NCBI RefSeq assembly: GCF_009177095.1
Contig: NZ_AP021861.1
Coordinates: 5,376,501 to 5,440,500, forward strand
Direction of reading: 5' to 3'
DNA from: Lacipirellula parvula
GTDB taxonomy: Bacteria > Planctomycetota > Planctomycetia > Pirellulales > Lacipirellulaceae
Length of the DNA stretch: 64,000 bases
Shown: positions 1 to 9,564 of the stretch, piece after piece
Layout of the letters: the number at the start of each line of letters is the position of its first letter
Numbering within the stretch: position 1 is the stretch's first letter
Position numbers and translations under genes: made by a program
The notes under the pieces: generated by a model
The model's input: the letters and a program-made list of their open reading frames with translations, nothing else
Databases searched by the model: none
Told to the model about the DNA's origin: nothing

Positions 1-49
1 CCGCCCTTCCCCTTGCTTCGAATCGTGTTTCCGCGGAGTTCGTTTTCCC

Positions 50-526
50 ATGACCGCCACGCTTGCCCCTGATCGCCCCGGCACGGTCGTCGAACGGCAG
101 TTCGCCACGTTTTACGTCGGCCACATGCTGCTCGGCGTCGACATCCGGGTCGTCCAAGAGATCAACCGCCAGAGCGAGATCACGCAAGTCCCGCACGCCC
201 CGGAGTACGTCCGCGGCGTGATCAACTTGCGGGGCGACGTTGCAACGGTCATCGACCTTCGCGCCGTGCTCGGCCTGCCCCGCGCGACGGCCAGCCGCGA
301 GCGTCGCAACCTGATCGTCCACTCGGGGGGCGAAGCGATCGGCCTGCTGGTCGATCGGATTTCCGACATTCTTACGTTACGCACCGACGAGATCAGTCCG
401 GCGCCAGCGAACGTCGACGACGTCGATAGCCGCTTCATCGCTGGCGTCCATGCGCTTGGCACTGGCATCGTCGTGCTCTTGGACATCGAGAAGGTCCTCG
501 CCGACCAGCAACCCCCCGACGCCTAG
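50..526 (+). CDS. cheW: CheW chemotaxis coupling protein
   Basis: A 158-residue protein that is one CheW domain from about residue 15 to 150. CheW links chemoreceptors to the histidine kinase CheA in cytoplasmic arrays. Visible family features are the early segment around FYVGHMLLGVDI, the RGVINLRGDV motif near residue 57 and the LLVDRISDI segment near residue 99. The length is normal for the family. It is followed 75 bases later by the receptor gene and then cheB and cheR, all on the same strand, so it is part of a chemosensory operon. No cheA is in the window; it may lie upstream, which is inference. The ATG start has only a weak purine stretch (CGGAG, 33-37) in front of it. Confidence 0.95.
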   Translation: MTATLAPDRPGTVVERQFATFYVGHMLLGVDIRVVQEINRQSEITQVPHAPEYVRGVINLRGDVATVIDLRAVLGLPRATASRERRNLIVHSGGEAIGLLVDRISDILTLRTDEISPAPANVDDVDSRFIAGVHALGTGIVVLLDIEKVLADQQPPDA

Positions 527-601
527 CCGTTCAATCGCATCGCCAACGCCGCCGTATACCGAATCAACAGCTTTCAATCGTTTCTCACAGGAGTGAACCT
601 C

Positions 602-2860
602 ATGTCCGCCACGTTGTCCGCTAAGAACAAGAAGACCCCTCAGGCCAAGACGAAGAGCTCGACGGCGAGCGTCGACATGCTTGGCCAAATGGCTGCGATC
701 AACAAGGTCATGGCCGTCATCGAGTTCGAGCTCGATGGCACGATCCTGAAGGCGAACGACAACTTCCTGAACGCCCTGGGCTACTCGCTGGAGGAGATCG
801 AAGGACGTCATCACCGGATGTTCTGCGAACCGGCGTACACACAGTCGAACGAATACCGCGCTTTCTGGGAGAACCTAGCCCGGGGCGAGTTTCAAGCAGG
901 GGAGTTCAAGCGGATTGGCAAGGGGGGTAAGGAGATTTGGATCCAGGCCTCTTACAACCCGATTTTCGACGCCGCCGGCAAGCCGTTCAAAGTCGTGAAG
1001 TACGCCACCGACGTCACCAGCGCGAAGATGCAAAGCGCCGACTTTCAAGGTCAACTGGCCGCCATCAGCAAGGCCCAAGCGGTGATCGAGTTCCAGCTCG
1101 ACGGCACGATCATCACGGCCAACGAAAACTTCCTCAACTGCCTCGGTTACTCGCTCGACGAAGTCAAGGGGAAGCATCACCGGATGTTCGCCGAGCCGGC
1201 CTACGCTCAAAGCCCCGAGTATCGCCTATTCTGGGAGAAGCTGAACCGCGGCGAGTTCGACGCCGGCGAGTACAAGCGGATTGGTCAAGGGGGCAAGGAG
1301 GTTTGGATTCAGGCTTCGTACAACCCGATCTTCGACATGAACGGTCGTCCGTTCAAGGTGGTGAAGTACGCCACCGACGTCACCGCCCAGAAGCTGCAGA
1401 ACGCCGACTACGAGGGCCAGCTGGCCGCCATTGGCAAGTCGCAAGCGGTGATCGAGTTCAAGATGGACGGCACGATCCTCACCGCCAACGATAACTTCCT
1501 CGGTTGCCTCGGCTACACCCTGGGCGAGATCAAGGGACAGCATCACCGCATGTTCTGCGAGCCGGCTTACACGCAGAGCGGCGAGTACCGCGCTTTCTGG
1601 GACGCCCTCAACCGCGGCGAGTATCAGTCCGCCGAATACAAACGGCTGGGCAAGGGGGGCCGCGAAATCTGGATTCAGGCTTCGTATAACCCGATCCTCG
1701 ACTTGAACGGCAAGCCGTTCAAGGTGGTGAAGTACGCCACCGACATTACTGATCAGAAGCACGCCGCCGAACGGGCCTTGGCTCGCACGGCGAAGTTGGC
1801 TGCTTACCAAGAATCGGAAGTGACGAAGGTGTCGGGCGTCTTGAGCGCGGTCGCTGAAGGCGACCTCACCAAGTCGTACGACGTCGCCTCCGCGGACGAC
1901 GATACGCGGGAAGTTTGGGGCACCTTCACGAAGATCGCCGAAGCGGTCAACGCGATGTGCCTTAATCTGCGTCAGGTCTTCACCGGATTGACGAATAACG
2001 CCACGCAGTTGGCCGCCACGTCGACCGAGCTCTCCGCCACGGCCACGCAACTCGCCAGCGGCGCCGAAGAGACGAATACCCAAGCGGCGACCGTCGCCGC
2101 GGCCGCTGAAGAAATGTCGACGAACATGACCAACATGGCCGCGTCGACTGAGGAAATGACCGCCAACGTGAAGGCCGTTTCGACGGCGGTTGAGGAACTG
2201 ACCGCCAGCATTGGCGAGATTGCCAAGACCGCCGGTCAGACCTCGGCCATCGCCAGCACGGCCGCTCAGCTCGCCGATTCGAGCAACGTGACGATCGGTC
2301 AGCTTGGCGCCGCCGCCGACGAGATTGGCAAGGTGATCGAGGTGATCCAGGACATCGCCGAGCAGACGAACCTCTTGGCCTTGAACGCCACGATCGAAGC
2401 GGCTCGGGCCGGCGAAGCGGGCAAGGGCTTCGCGGTGGTCGCTACCGAAGTGAAGGAGCTGGCCAAGCAAACGGCCAACGCCACGCAGGACATCCGCAGC
2501 CGCATCGAAGGGATCCAAGCTTCGACGGGCGAAGCGGTTCGCTCGATCAAGGAAGTCGGCGAGGCGATCCAACGGGTCAACTCGGCGTCGACCACGATCG
2601 CCGCGGCGGTCGAGGAGCAAAGCATCACCACGCGTGAGATTGCTTCGAACGTGCACCAAACGGCGACTGCCGCTAGCACGGTGTCGACCGGCGTCGCCGA
2701 GTCGGCCGCCGCGTGTGCTGAGATCACGCGCAACATGGCGGGCGTCGATCAAGCGGCGAAGCAGACGGCTCAAGGGGCGTCACAGACGCAAGTCGTCGGC
2801 TCGGAGCTGTCGCATCTTTCCGAGCAGTTGCGCGGGATGGTGTCGCAATTCCAACTGTAA
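602..2860 (+). CDS. Soluble methyl-accepting chemotaxis protein with three tandem PAS domains
   Basis: A 752-residue receptor. Three PAS/PAC modules of about 122 residues follow each other (roughly 28-149, 150-271, 272-393), each with a HHRMF motif and a [10 protein letters not shown] ending. Then come a short HAMP-like linker (about 395-460) and the MCP signalling domain, with its hairpin tip ([20 protein letters not shown]) around residues 585-605. There is no transmembrane segment or signal peptide, so it is a cytoplasmic receptor that probably senses an internal signal such as redox state or a bound cofactor; the ligand is not deducible. The start is the ATG at 602 with CAGGAG at 588-593, preferred over an in-frame GTG at 593. 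A strong hairpin follows the stop. Confidence 0.95.
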   Translation: MSATLSAKNKKTPQAKTKSSTASVDMLGQMAAINKVMAVIEFELDGTILKANDNFLNALGYSLEEIEGRHHRMFCEPAYTQSNEYRAFWENLARGEFQAGEFKRIGKGGKEIWIQASYNPIFDAAGKPFKVVKYATDVTSAKMQSADFQGQLAAISKAQAVIEFQLDGTIITANENFLNCLGYSLDEVKGKHHRMFAEPAYAQSPEYRLFWEKLNRGEFDAGEYKRIGQGGKEVWIQASYNPIFDMNGRPFKVVKYATDVTAQKLQNADYEGQLAAIGKSQAVIEFKMDGTILTANDNFLGCLGYTLGEIKGQHHRMFCEPAYTQSGEYRAFWDALNRGEYQSAEYKRLGKGGREIWIQASYNPILDLNGKPFKVVKYATDITDQKHAAERALARTAKLAAYQESEVTKVSGVLSAVAEGDLTKSYDVASADDDTREVWGTFTKIAEAVNAMCLNLRQVFTGLTNNATQLAATSTELSATATQLASGAEETNTQAATVAAAAEEMSTNMTNMAASTEEMTANVKAVSTAVEELTASIGEIAKTAGQTSAIASTAAQLADSSNVTIGQLGAAADEIGKVIEVIQDIAEQTNLLALNATIEAARAGEAGKGFAVVATEVKELAKQTANATQDIRSRIEGIQASTGEAVRSIKEVGEAIQRVNSASTTIAAAVEEQSITTREIASNVHQTATAASTVSTGVAESAAACAEITRNMAGVDQAAKQTAQGASQTQVVGSELSHLSEQLRGMVSQFQL
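684..1782 (+). repeat. Three tandem 366-bp PAS-encoding repeats
   Basis: The DNA encoding the three PAS modules repeats with a period of 366 bases (units starting near 684, 1050 and 1416). Long blocks are nearly identical in protein and similar in DNA, including the segments for HHRMF, for YRAFWE/YRLFWE and for QASYNPI. This points to internal duplication rather than assembly from unrelated PAS domains. Confidence 0.85.
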
Positions 2861-2874
2861 GCGAGGGGAGCAAC

Positions 2875-2901
2875 GCCGCGGGGCGTCGATCGCCCCGCGG
2901 C
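2875..2901 (+). terminator. Hairpin terminator after the receptor gene
   Basis: A perfect 11-bp inverted repeat (GCCGCGGGGCG, loop TCGAT, CGCCCCGCGGC) starts 15 bases after the receptor stop codon. It is a very stable stem but has no clear T-run after it. It may end transcription or protect the mRNA end, which could set receptor expression above that of cheB and cheR. Confidence 0.6.
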
Positions 2902-2979
2902 CATTGCGCTACATTTCCACGACGTATTCCATCCAAGCCTGAAACGGCGAACGCTGTCTGTGACTGAAGCTTGATCACT

Positions 2980-4059
2980 ATGAACTTGCCCTCGCACAAC
3001 TCGCCGCCGCTCCGCATTCTCGTCGTCGACGACTCGGCGTTGTATCGCAAGGTCGTCCGCTCCGTGCTTGAGCAGCTGCCGAACGTCGAAGTCATCGGCC
3101 ACGCACAGAACGGCCGCCTCGCCCTCGATCGCATCATCGCCGAACGACCCGACGTGATCACGCTCGACATGGAGATGCCCGAACTCGACGGCTTGGGACT
3201 GCTTCGAGAGCTAGGCGAGCGGAAAATTCAGCTCTGCTCGATCATGATCAGCACGCTCACGGCTGCCGGCGCGCAGGCGACGAGCGAAGCACTGCAGCTC
3301 GGCGCATTCGACTTTGTCTTGAAGCCGACGCTGCCGGATATCAACGCAAACGAACGTCAGCTTCGCGCTGATCTTGGCCCGCGAATCGAGGCCTGCCGCG
3401 CGGTCCGCGGCAGGCGTGGCAGTGCTCGTCCAAAGCCGACTGCCCCCACTCGCACCCCGGCAGCTTCACTCCAACGGACGCCCGAGCTGATCGGCATCGG
3501 CGTCTCCACCGGCGGGCCGCTTGCGCTCAACAAGCTGCTACCGCTGCTGTCGCCGCAAACGCCGCCGGTAGTGATCGTGCAGCATATGCCGCCGATTTTC
3601 ACCAAGACGCTGGCCGACGACCTCAACCGCCGCTGTCAGATCGAAGTCGTCGAAGGCTACCACGGTATGACCGTCCAACGGGGCCGGGCGATCATTGCCC
3701 CCGGCGGGAAACAGATGCGCGTCGCTCGCGACGAGCGCCGCACGTACATCGAAATCACCGACGATCCGCCGGAGCGGAATTGCCGCCCCGCGGTCGACTA
3801 TTTATTCCGTTCAATCGCCGCCGAGTACGGCGAGAAGGCCTGGGGCGTCATCCTCACCGGCATGGGCGGCGACGGCACGCTCGGCTGTCGCACCATGAAG
3901 GATCGCGGGGCCGCGATTCTCGCCCAGGACGAAGCGACGTGCGTCGTCTACGGCATGCCGCGCGCCGTCGCCGAGGCAGGACTCGTCGACAACGTCGGCC
4001 CGCTGGAAACGATCGCCGCCCGCATCAACGAGTCGCTGCTCGTGGGAGCCTCCGCATGA
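2980..4059 (+). CDS. cheB: CheB chemotaxis response regulator / protein-glutamate methylesterase
   Basis: A 359-residue protein with an N-terminal receiver domain (about 8-125) and a C-terminal methylesterase domain (about 170-350). The phospho-acceptor is Asp63 in TLDMEMPELDG. The catalytic triad is visible as Ser176 (GVSTGGP), His202 (VQHMPP) and Asp298 (GMGGDGTLG). CheB removes methyl groups from receptor glutamates and so resets adaptation. The ATG at 2980 is preferred over an in-frame TTG at 2971. Its stop overlaps the cheR start by four bases (ATGA), which indicates translational coupling. Confidence 0.96.
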   Translation: MNLPSHNSPPLRILVVDDSALYRKVVRSVLEQLPNVEVIGHAQNGRLALDRIIAERPDVITLDMEMPELDGLGLLRELGERKIQLCSIMISTLTAAGAQATSEALQLGAFDFVLKPTLPDINANERQLRADLGPRIEACRAVRGRRGSARPKPTAPTRTPAASLQRTPELIGIGVSTGGPLALNKLLPLLSPQTPPVVIVQHMPPIFTKTLADDLNRRCQIEVVEGYHGMTVQRGRAIIAPGGKQMRVARDERRTYIEITDDPPERNCRPAVDYLFRSIAAEYGEKAWGVILTGMGGDGTLGCRTMKDRGAAILAQDEATCVVYGMPRAVAEAGLVDNVGPLETIAARINESLLVGASA

Positions 4060-4934
4060 GCACGCTCACCCCAGCCGACGTCGACGCCGTCTGCGACCTG
4101 GTTGATAACCTCTGCGGACTTTGCTGGGATAGCTCGAAAGCTTATCTCATCGAGTCGCGCTTGGCGAACATCTTCAAACGGAGCGGCTGCGCCAACTACG
4201 TCGATTTTGCCCAACGTGTGAAGGCGAACATGCTGCCGGCGCTGAAGTCGGAAGTGATCGACGCCGTCACGACGCACGAGACGCTCTGGTTCCGCGACAA
4301 CTCGCCGTTCGAAGCGCTCAAGCACAAAATCTTTCCGGAGATGATCGACGCGAAGGCGACGACCGCCCTCCCCAAACGATTTCGCATCTGGTCGGCCGCC
4401 TGCAGCACCGGTCAGGAACCGTACAGCATCGCGATGACGCTCGCCGACTTAGTGCCGGATATTCACCGCTGGGACGTCCAGATCGTCGGGACCGACATCT
4501 CGCCGGCGTCGGTTGAAACGGCCAGCCGCGGTTTGTATGGCGAAATGGAAATGGGTCGCGGGATGGACGCCCAGCGGCTCAACAAGTATTTCACGAAGGA
4601 GGGCGCCCAGTGGAAGATCCGCGATGAGATTCGCGCGATGTGCAGCTTCAGCACGCGGAACTTGCACGATCCGTTCACTGGCCTGGGGCCGTTCGACGTG
4701 ATCTTTTGTCGGAACGTCGTCATCTACTTCACGGCTGAAGATCGCAAAAGCATTTTCACCCGCATGGCGCAGATTCTGCAGCCGAACGGCTGGGTCCTCG
4801 TCGGTTCGTCGGAGTCGCTGGGCGACATGGGGCCGAAGTGGGCGCCGCAGTTTCATTGCCGCGCGAACTGTTACAGGCCGACGATGGCGGGCGGAGCGAG
4901 CTTAACGCAGTCTCAGGCAATCCATACCAAATAA
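4056..4934 (+). CDS. cheR: CheR chemoreceptor methyltransferase
   Basis: A 292-residue S-adenosylmethionine-dependent methyltransferase that methylates receptor glutamates and opposes CheB. The N-terminal helical CheR domain covers about residues 5-80 (with THETLWFRD). The SAM-binding domain follows with the SAACSTGQEPYSIAM motif near residue 113, IVGTDISP near 145 and the FDVIFCRNVVIYF segment near 213. The start is the ATG that overlaps the cheB stop; the open frame runs further upstream but only as an overlap with cheB. It is the last gene of the operon and its stop lies two bases from the end of the convergent Hpt gene. Confidence 0.95.
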   Translation: MSTLTPADVDAVCDLVDNLCGLCWDSSKAYLIESRLANIFKRSGCANYVDFAQRVKANMLPALKSEVIDAVTTHETLWFRDNSPFEALKHKIFPEMIDAKATTALPKRFRIWSAACSTGQEPYSIAMTLADLVPDIHRWDVQIVGTDISPASVETASRGLYGEMEMGRGMDAQRLNKYFTKEGAQWKIRDEIRAMCSFSTRNLHDPFTGLGPFDVIFCRNVVIYFTAEDRKSIFTRMAQILQPNGWVLVGSSESLGDMGPKWAPQFHCRANCYRPTMAGGASLTQSQAIHTK

Positions 4935-4936
4935 CG

Positions 4937-5233
4937 CTACTTGGCGATCACCCTCTCGCACAGCCGAAGAACGGCGTCTATGTCAGATAAAAGGTCATCG
5001 ATAGAGGCATTTGCGCCGAGGGCCAACTCTACTTTCCTGGCTTCCACCGATAAGGAATCAAATCCGTAACTTCCGGCCGATCCAACCAGCTGATGAAATA
5101 ATCGCTTCAACTGTTCGCGGTTATTCGTCGCCACGGCTTTCCTAATGGACTCGATGCGCGCCGGCATTTCCGAGGCATACATGGCAAGTAGTTCACCAAG
5201 CCCCTCTTCACCGTCTGACGAGGACGTAGTCAT
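4937..5233 (-). CDS. Hpt (histidine phosphotransfer) domain protein
   Basis: A 98-residue protein made of a single Hpt four-helix bundle. The phospho-accepting histidine is His47 in the RLFHQLVGSAGSYGF motif. Such proteins carry phosphate between the receiver of a hybrid kinase and a final response regulator. The frame is open to 5311, but the ATG at 5233 gives a normal Hpt length and has AGAGG upstream. It is divergent from two receiver proteins and a hybrid kinase (5346-9107), so a kinase to Hpt to receiver relay is likely by context. The assignment of partners is inference. Confidence 0.85.
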   Translation of the reverse strand: MTTSSSDGEEGLGELLAMYASEMPARIESIRKAVATNNREQLKRLFHQLVGSAGSYGFDSLSVEARKVELALGANASIDDLLSDIDAVLRLCERVIAK

Positions 5234-5330
5234 TGCGGCCTCTGTTGTCGTTAGCTGGTAAGACTTCGAGCAGCAGTCGTGAACGCGTTTTCGAGACTGC
5301 CTCACTCGCAAAGATATGCAATTCTACAAC

Positions 5331-5338
5331 AAAAGGAG
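5331..5338 (+). promoter_or_regulatory. Ribosome binding site that selects a GTG start
   Basis: AAAAGGAG lies seven bases before the GTG at 5346. The in-frame ATG at 5316 has no such site, so the GTG is the better start for the first response regulator. Confidence 0.6.
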
Positions 5339-5345
5339 ACGAGAC

Positions 5346-5804
5346 GTGCCTTCGCTTTCACCACCCCGAATCAGCATTGTAACAATTGAGGACGACCCTG
5401 CTCAGGCACGGTGGATAAATAGGGTTCTCAGCAATTTTGTTCCCGAGGACGTTGAGCTGACGTCTTTCACTGATGCGCGAGCCGCCCATGCGCATTTAAG
5501 CGAGGTCTGGACCGACATTGTCGTCACGGATCTCGACATGCCCGACGTCGATGGCCTGGAGCTAATTCGTCAAGCGAAGCGGCTCAATCCGTGGGTTCAG
5601 TCTCTCATTTTGACTGCCTATTCGACGTCGTCTGCACTTGTGACGGCAGGCGACATCGGGGCGGCGGACTATTTGGTGAAGCCGGTAGGCGAAGGCGAAA
5701 TCGAGGAGATTGTCCAGCAGTCAATTTCGCGACTGCGTCGCTGGCGGAGATCGCTTTCAGACACGCTGTGGCGCAGCCGTCATGCCATCCCTGCGGACGC
5801 ATGA
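5346..5804 (+). CDS. Single-domain response regulator (receiver)
   Basis: A receiver-domain protein of about 152 residues starting at GTG 5346. The acidic pair is in IEDDPAQ (about residues 15-18), the phospho-acceptor is Asp62 in VTDLDMPDVDG, and the conserved lysine is in YLVKPVG. No DNA-binding or enzymatic output domain follows; the C-terminus is a basic helix rich in Arg. Proteins of this type act by protein contact or as phosphate sinks. It is followed 29 bases later by a second receiver gene on the same strand and stands divergent to the Hpt gene. An in-frame ATG at 5316 would add ten basic residues but lacks a ribosome site. Confidence 0.85.
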   Translation: MPSLSPPRISIVTIEDDPAQARWINRVLSNFVPEDVELTSFTDARAAHAHLSEVWTDIVVTDLDMPDVDGLELIRQAKRLNPWVQSLILTAYSTSSALVTAGDIGAADYLVKPVGEGEIEEIVQQSISRLRRWRRSLSDTLWRSRHAIPADA

Positions 5805-5833
5805 ACACCCTTTCGCAATGCTAGGAGAGACTT

Positions 5834-6340
5834 ATGAATCGCGAGAGTTACAGAGTGCTGCATGTCGACGACGATCCGGCGATGACGGCGTTGGTGTCGC
5901 AATTAATGCGAAGGAACGGCATCGCCTGCGATGAACTGAACGATCCTACTAAAGCCATGTCGCTCATCCGCGACGGCAATTATCGCGTCGTCATTCTCGA
6001 TCTGGATATGCCCGAATTGCACGGGTTGGAATTGCTGCAACAAATTAAGGAGTATGACGGCGGAATCAACGTGGTCATCCTTACTGGCGTTGTCCTCCAG
6101 TCCTCGGTTGTACGGTCCTTAAGAAGAGGAGCCAGTGCTTGCGTATTTAAGCCGCTGCACGATCCCCAACTCCTTTTGGAAACAATCCACCTCGCTTTTG
6201 AGAACATTGATCGCTGGTGGAACACGCTGCGGGAGTTGACTGTACTTCGGCGGGGATACGCTAGTCCATTTAAGTTGTCGGACGGCGACATTGCCGCAGC
6301 GGTGGCAAAAGAAGCAGCGTTGGAAAACGCCACTGCCTGA
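5834..6340 (+). CDS. Single-domain response regulator (receiver), second copy
   Basis: A 168-residue receiver protein with VDDDPA at the acidic pocket, phospho-acceptor Asp56 in ILDLDMPELHG, and the conserved lysine in VFKPLHDP. After the receiver (to about residue 120) there is a C-terminal extension of roughly 45 residues without a recognised domain. The ATG is preceded by AGGAGAG. It is related to, but not a near copy of, the receiver encoded just upstream, and it leads into the hybrid kinase gene 61 bases later. All three probably share a transcript. Confidence 0.88.
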   Translation: MNRESYRVLHVDDDPAMTALVSQLMRRNGIACDELNDPTKAMSLIRDGNYRVVILDLDMPELHGLELLQQIKEYDGGINVVILTGVVLQSSVVRSLRRGASACVFKPLHDPQLLLETIHLAFENIDRWWNTLRELTVLRRGYASPFKLSDGDIAAAVAKEAALENATA

Positions 6341-6401
6341 ACCGACTACATTTGCTCAGTCGCTCGCCCGATCGCGGAGGCTTGTTCGCCGGAGAGACGA
6401 A

Positions 6402-9107
6402 ATGCCCAGCACATTTAGGAAACATCGCTATCAGGTCATAGCGGCCACTTCGATTGTGCTCTTCGCTGGGCTGGCTTGCACGTTATTAGCAACCGTCATC
6501 ACTTCGAAGGCGATTAAATCGCAAGCGAGTCTGCGATTCGATCGGATAACAGATTCGCTTGCCGCCGAAACGCGGCGTCGCGTCAATCAACCAATCTACG
6601 GTCTCAAAGGAGCTCGGGGGGTATACGCATCAAGTGAAAAGGTGACGCGAGCTGAGTTTGCAGCGTACGTCGCCTCGCGGGATCTGCCTTCAGAATTTCC
6701 GGGAGCGGTGGGCTTTGGCTTTATTGAGCGAGTGGAAGCGGAAAAGCTGCCAGCATTTCTGCAATCTGAGCGTGCAGACGAAGCGCCGGAGTTTTCGATC
6801 AGGCATTTCTCCGCGGGCCACGCGTCGGACATCTGCACAGACCACCTCATCATCAAGCATATCTACCCGCTTGATAGGAATGCAGAAGCCTGGGGGCTCG
6901 ATATCGGTCAAGATCTGCATCGACGCGCTGTCGCTGAGGACGCTATTAGAAGCGGCGAGCCCAGAATTACGGGCAGAGTTAGTTTGGTGCAAGATCCAAA
7001 ATCCCGCTGCGGCTTTTTGTATTTTTTGCCCGTGTACCGTAACGGAGTGGAGATCAAAACGCCCGAACAAAGGGCCAAGGCGTTAGTGGGACTGCTGTAT
7101 TGCCCGATCGTACTTGAAGAGGCGATGGCGGGCGTCGTCGAAAGCGAAGTCGATTTTCTGGATCTTGAGATCTACGACGGGGCGAACGTCGGGGGCGGTT
7201 CCCGTCTTTACGACTATGACGGGCATCTAAATCATGTTCTAGGCCCGTTGCCTGCGGGAAGCTATTCAGGTCGCATGTTCGTTGCTCAGCGAACCGTGGA
7301 CATTGGGGGTCGCCAATGGACGCTGAGGACGAGTTCAACGCCCGTTTTTGAAGGCAATATTAGTTTCGCCCCGGCAATCGTCGTCGCTGCAGCGGGCATC
7401 ACTGTTAGCCTCTTCTCCGGCGCCATTGTTTGGTCGCTCTCACGAAGTCGCAGCCGCGCCGAGTCGATGGCAAAATCGATCACTGCGGAATTGCGGGCCA
7501 GCGAACTTCGGATTCGCGAGGCGTCGCTGGAGGCTGAGCGGCTGGCCGAGATTGCTAGACGGACGAGCAATGCCGTGGTGATCACGGACGTCTTGGGACG
7601 AGTCGAGTGGGTGAACGAAGGCTTTACGCGAATCACCGGGTATACGCTTGATGATGCAAAGGGGCGAACGCCCGGCAGCTTTCTTCAGGGACCGAATAGC
7701 GACAAGGTAGTTGCCGGGGCGCTGAAGGAAGCAATCCAAAAGGAGAAGCCTACATCGGTTGAGATCATCAATTACGCCAAGGATAGAAGAGAGTACTGGA
7801 TTTCGATCGACATCGCCCCCTTACACGATGCAGAGGGCGTGCTCACAGGCTTCATGGCAATCGAAAGCGACATCACGGAGCTTAAAAGCAGTTCGGAGCG
7901 GGCCGAAGCGGCCAATCGAGCCAAAAGCGAGTTCCTCGCTAATATGAGCCACGAGATTCGCACGCCTCTCACTTCGATCTTGGGCTGCTGCGACATCCTG
8001 CGCGAGGACGGCAGAATAGAAGATGCGCCTCCTCGTCGACTGCAGACGATCGAAACCATTCGCAAAGCCGGGGATCACCTGCTCACGGTAATTAACGACA
8101 TTCTCGACCTTTCTAAGATTGAGGCGGGTAAGTTTCACACGGCACTGGTCGAAACTTCCCTCCCGTCCGTGCTGCGCGAAGTCTTGGATATTCTCGGGCC
8201 GAGGGTGGCGGAAAAGGGGATCGCGCTCACCTGCCGCCTAGAAACGCCCATCTCGGATATTATCATCAGCGACCCCACCCACTTGAGGCAAATTATTCTT
8301 AACTTGGCGGGGAATTCCGCCAAGTTCACCGAGGCGGGTTCAATTGACTTGATCATCCGGCAGGGTGCGTACGGAGACGCCTACGGCGATGAAACGATCA
8401 TCGAGATCGACGTGACGGATTCAGGCCCTGGTATGACGCAGGAGCAGGCGTCATCGCTCTTTCGACCCTTCACACAGGCGGATGCGTCGTTAACGCGCAA
8501 GTACGGCGGCACGGGCTTGGGCCTGACGATTAGCCGGCGGCTCGCTGAGTTTTTGGGCGGAAGCGTTTCCTTGAAGTGCACTGAGCTTGGCGTCGGATCG
8601 ACTTTTACTCTGAAGTTCCCACTCGTTGCCGCTGCAAACTCTCAGATGACGAACGTCATCGCATCTGAGCGCGATGTTCCGAAAACCGTCGAACCGCGCG
8701 GGAGGCTACATGGCAGCGTCTTGGTCGCCGAGGACAGCCCGGATATTCAGCGAATATTGAAGTTCCATCTTGGACGAGCCGGTTTGCGAGTCACGACTGC
8801 TGATAACGGCTTGGAGGCCCTCCAGCTTATCCGGCAAGAACCAGTCAGCGGACATGGCTTCGACCTGCTCGTAACAGATATGCAGATGCCTGAAATGGAT
8901 GGGTACAGCCTCGCATCGACCTTGCGACAGGAGGGGTTTGTACGCCCCATCATTGCGTTGACCGCACATGCCATGGCGGAAGATAAGGTGCGCTGCTTGG
9001 CTACCGGATGCAACGGCTACGTTACCAAGCCGATTGTTAAGAGCGAACTTCTTCAAGCGTGCGAAGAATGGTTGACTATCAAAGCGATCGAAACGTCTAA
9101 CCCCTAG
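6402..9107 (+). CDS. CHASE-PAS hybrid histidine kinase with C-terminal receiver
   Basis: A protein of about 901 residues anchored in the inner membrane. A transmembrane helix (about 10-33) is followed by a periplasmic CHASE sensor domain (about 55-260, with the YPLDRNAEAWGLDIG signature), a second helix (about 322-350), a PAS/PAC domain (about 383-500), the dimerisation/phospho-acceptor domain with His517 in NMSHEIRTPL, an ATPase domain (about 625-745, N-box in NLAGNSAKF, GTGLGLTI motif) and a receiver with Asp826 in VTDMQMPEMDG. CHASE domains bind small extracellular ligands such as cytokinin-like molecules, but the ligand here is unknown. The ATG at 6402 with GGAGAG upstream is chosen; the frame is open from 6291 inside the previous gene. 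Phosphate probably passes to the nearby Hpt protein. Confidence 0.93.
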   Translation: MPSTFRKHRYQVIAATSIVLFAGLACTLLATVITSKAIKSQASLRFDRITDSLAAETRRRVNQPIYGLKGARGVYASSEKVTRAEFAAYVASRDLPSEFPGAVGFGFIERVEAEKLPAFLQSERADEAPEFSIRHFSAGHASDICTDHLIIKHIYPLDRNAEAWGLDIGQDLHRRAVAEDAIRSGEPRITGRVSLVQDPKSRCGFLYFLPVYRNGVEIKTPEQRAKALVGLLYCPIVLEEAMAGVVESEVDFLDLEIYDGANVGGGSRLYDYDGHLNHVLGPLPAGSYSGRMFVAQRTVDIGGRQWTLRTSSTPVFEGNISFAPAIVVAAAGITVSLFSGAIVWSLSRSRSRAESMAKSITAELRASELRIREASLEAERLAEIARRTSNAVVITDVLGRVEWVNEGFTRITGYTLDDAKGRTPGSFLQGPNSDKVVAGALKEAIQKEKPTSVEIINYAKDRREYWISIDIAPLHDAEGVLTGFMAIESDITELKSSSERAEAANRAKSEFLANMSHEIRTPLTSILGCCDILREDGRIEDAPPRRLQTIETIRKAGDHLLTVINDILDLSKIEAGKFHTALVETSLPSVLREVLDILGPRVAEKGIALTCRLETPISDIIISDPTHLRQIILNLAGNSAKFTEAGSIDLIIRQGAYGDAYGDETIIEIDVTDSGPGMTQEQASSLFRPFTQADASLTRKYGGTGLGLTISRRLAEFLGGSVSLKCTELGVGSTFTLKFPLVAAANSQMTNVIASERDVPKTVEPRGRLHGSVLVAEDSPDIQRILKFHLGRAGLRVTTADNGLEALQLIRQEPVSGHGFDLLVTDMQMPEMDGYSLASTLRQEGFVRPIIALTAHAMAEDKVRCLATGCNGYVTKPIVKSELLQACEEWLTIKAIETSNP

Positions 9108-9564
9108 GACTATGCGACCCTGCGATTCCTGCACTGGAGCGTACCGTGATTCTTGAAGTGCGACCGTTAGCTAAGGTGGAACACGCCGATTGAGTTCGCC
9201 CAGTGTTCAGGTGCGTCGGTGAAATCGACCTCGCTTAAATAGCAGCACGTACCTCGGGGTGAGTGGTCGTGAACACCTCGGCGCGCAAGCTAACGACCGT
9301 TAGCCCGGCTGGTCGGGCGACGTCAGGGGCGAAGGTACCAAGCTAAGCGCCCTAGGCCTCCTCCTGCTTACTTCCGACCTTGTATTGCCCCGTTGGCCGC
9401 CCGAAAGCCGTCGCGACTCAGCAATTGGTGCCCTTTATTAGGGCGATTGGTAGATGGCCGCTGTCTAGGAAATCTCGGATCAGAATGGCTGAACGCGACA
9501 GGTAATCGGTTTAGAATGATTGCCACGCCCATCAGCTTTTCTATGCCAGGATTAGGGAGCGATC
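9108..9564. other. Intergenic region, no gene seen
   Basis: 457 bases between the hybrid kinase and the sulfatase remnant. Short open frames here have no ribosome site or recognisable protein features. No terminator, RNA gene or repeat could be identified. The sulfatase ribosome site (AGGGAG) lies at the right edge. Confidence 0.5.

Noticed and set aside
684-1782. Tandem repeats considered as a CRISPR-like or satellite array
   Set aside because: The repeats are 366 bp, in frame and encode PAS domains; no CRISPR array (short repeats with unique spacers) was seen anywhere in the window.
1226-2773. 515-codon open frame on the minus strand inside the receptor gene
   Set aside because: Antisense shadow of a GC-rich gene; composition dominated by Arg, Gly and Leu, no ribosome site and no domain.
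9108-9564. Possible small gene 9393-9668
   Set aside because: Overlaps the sulfatase start in another frame, with no ribosome site and no recognisable features.
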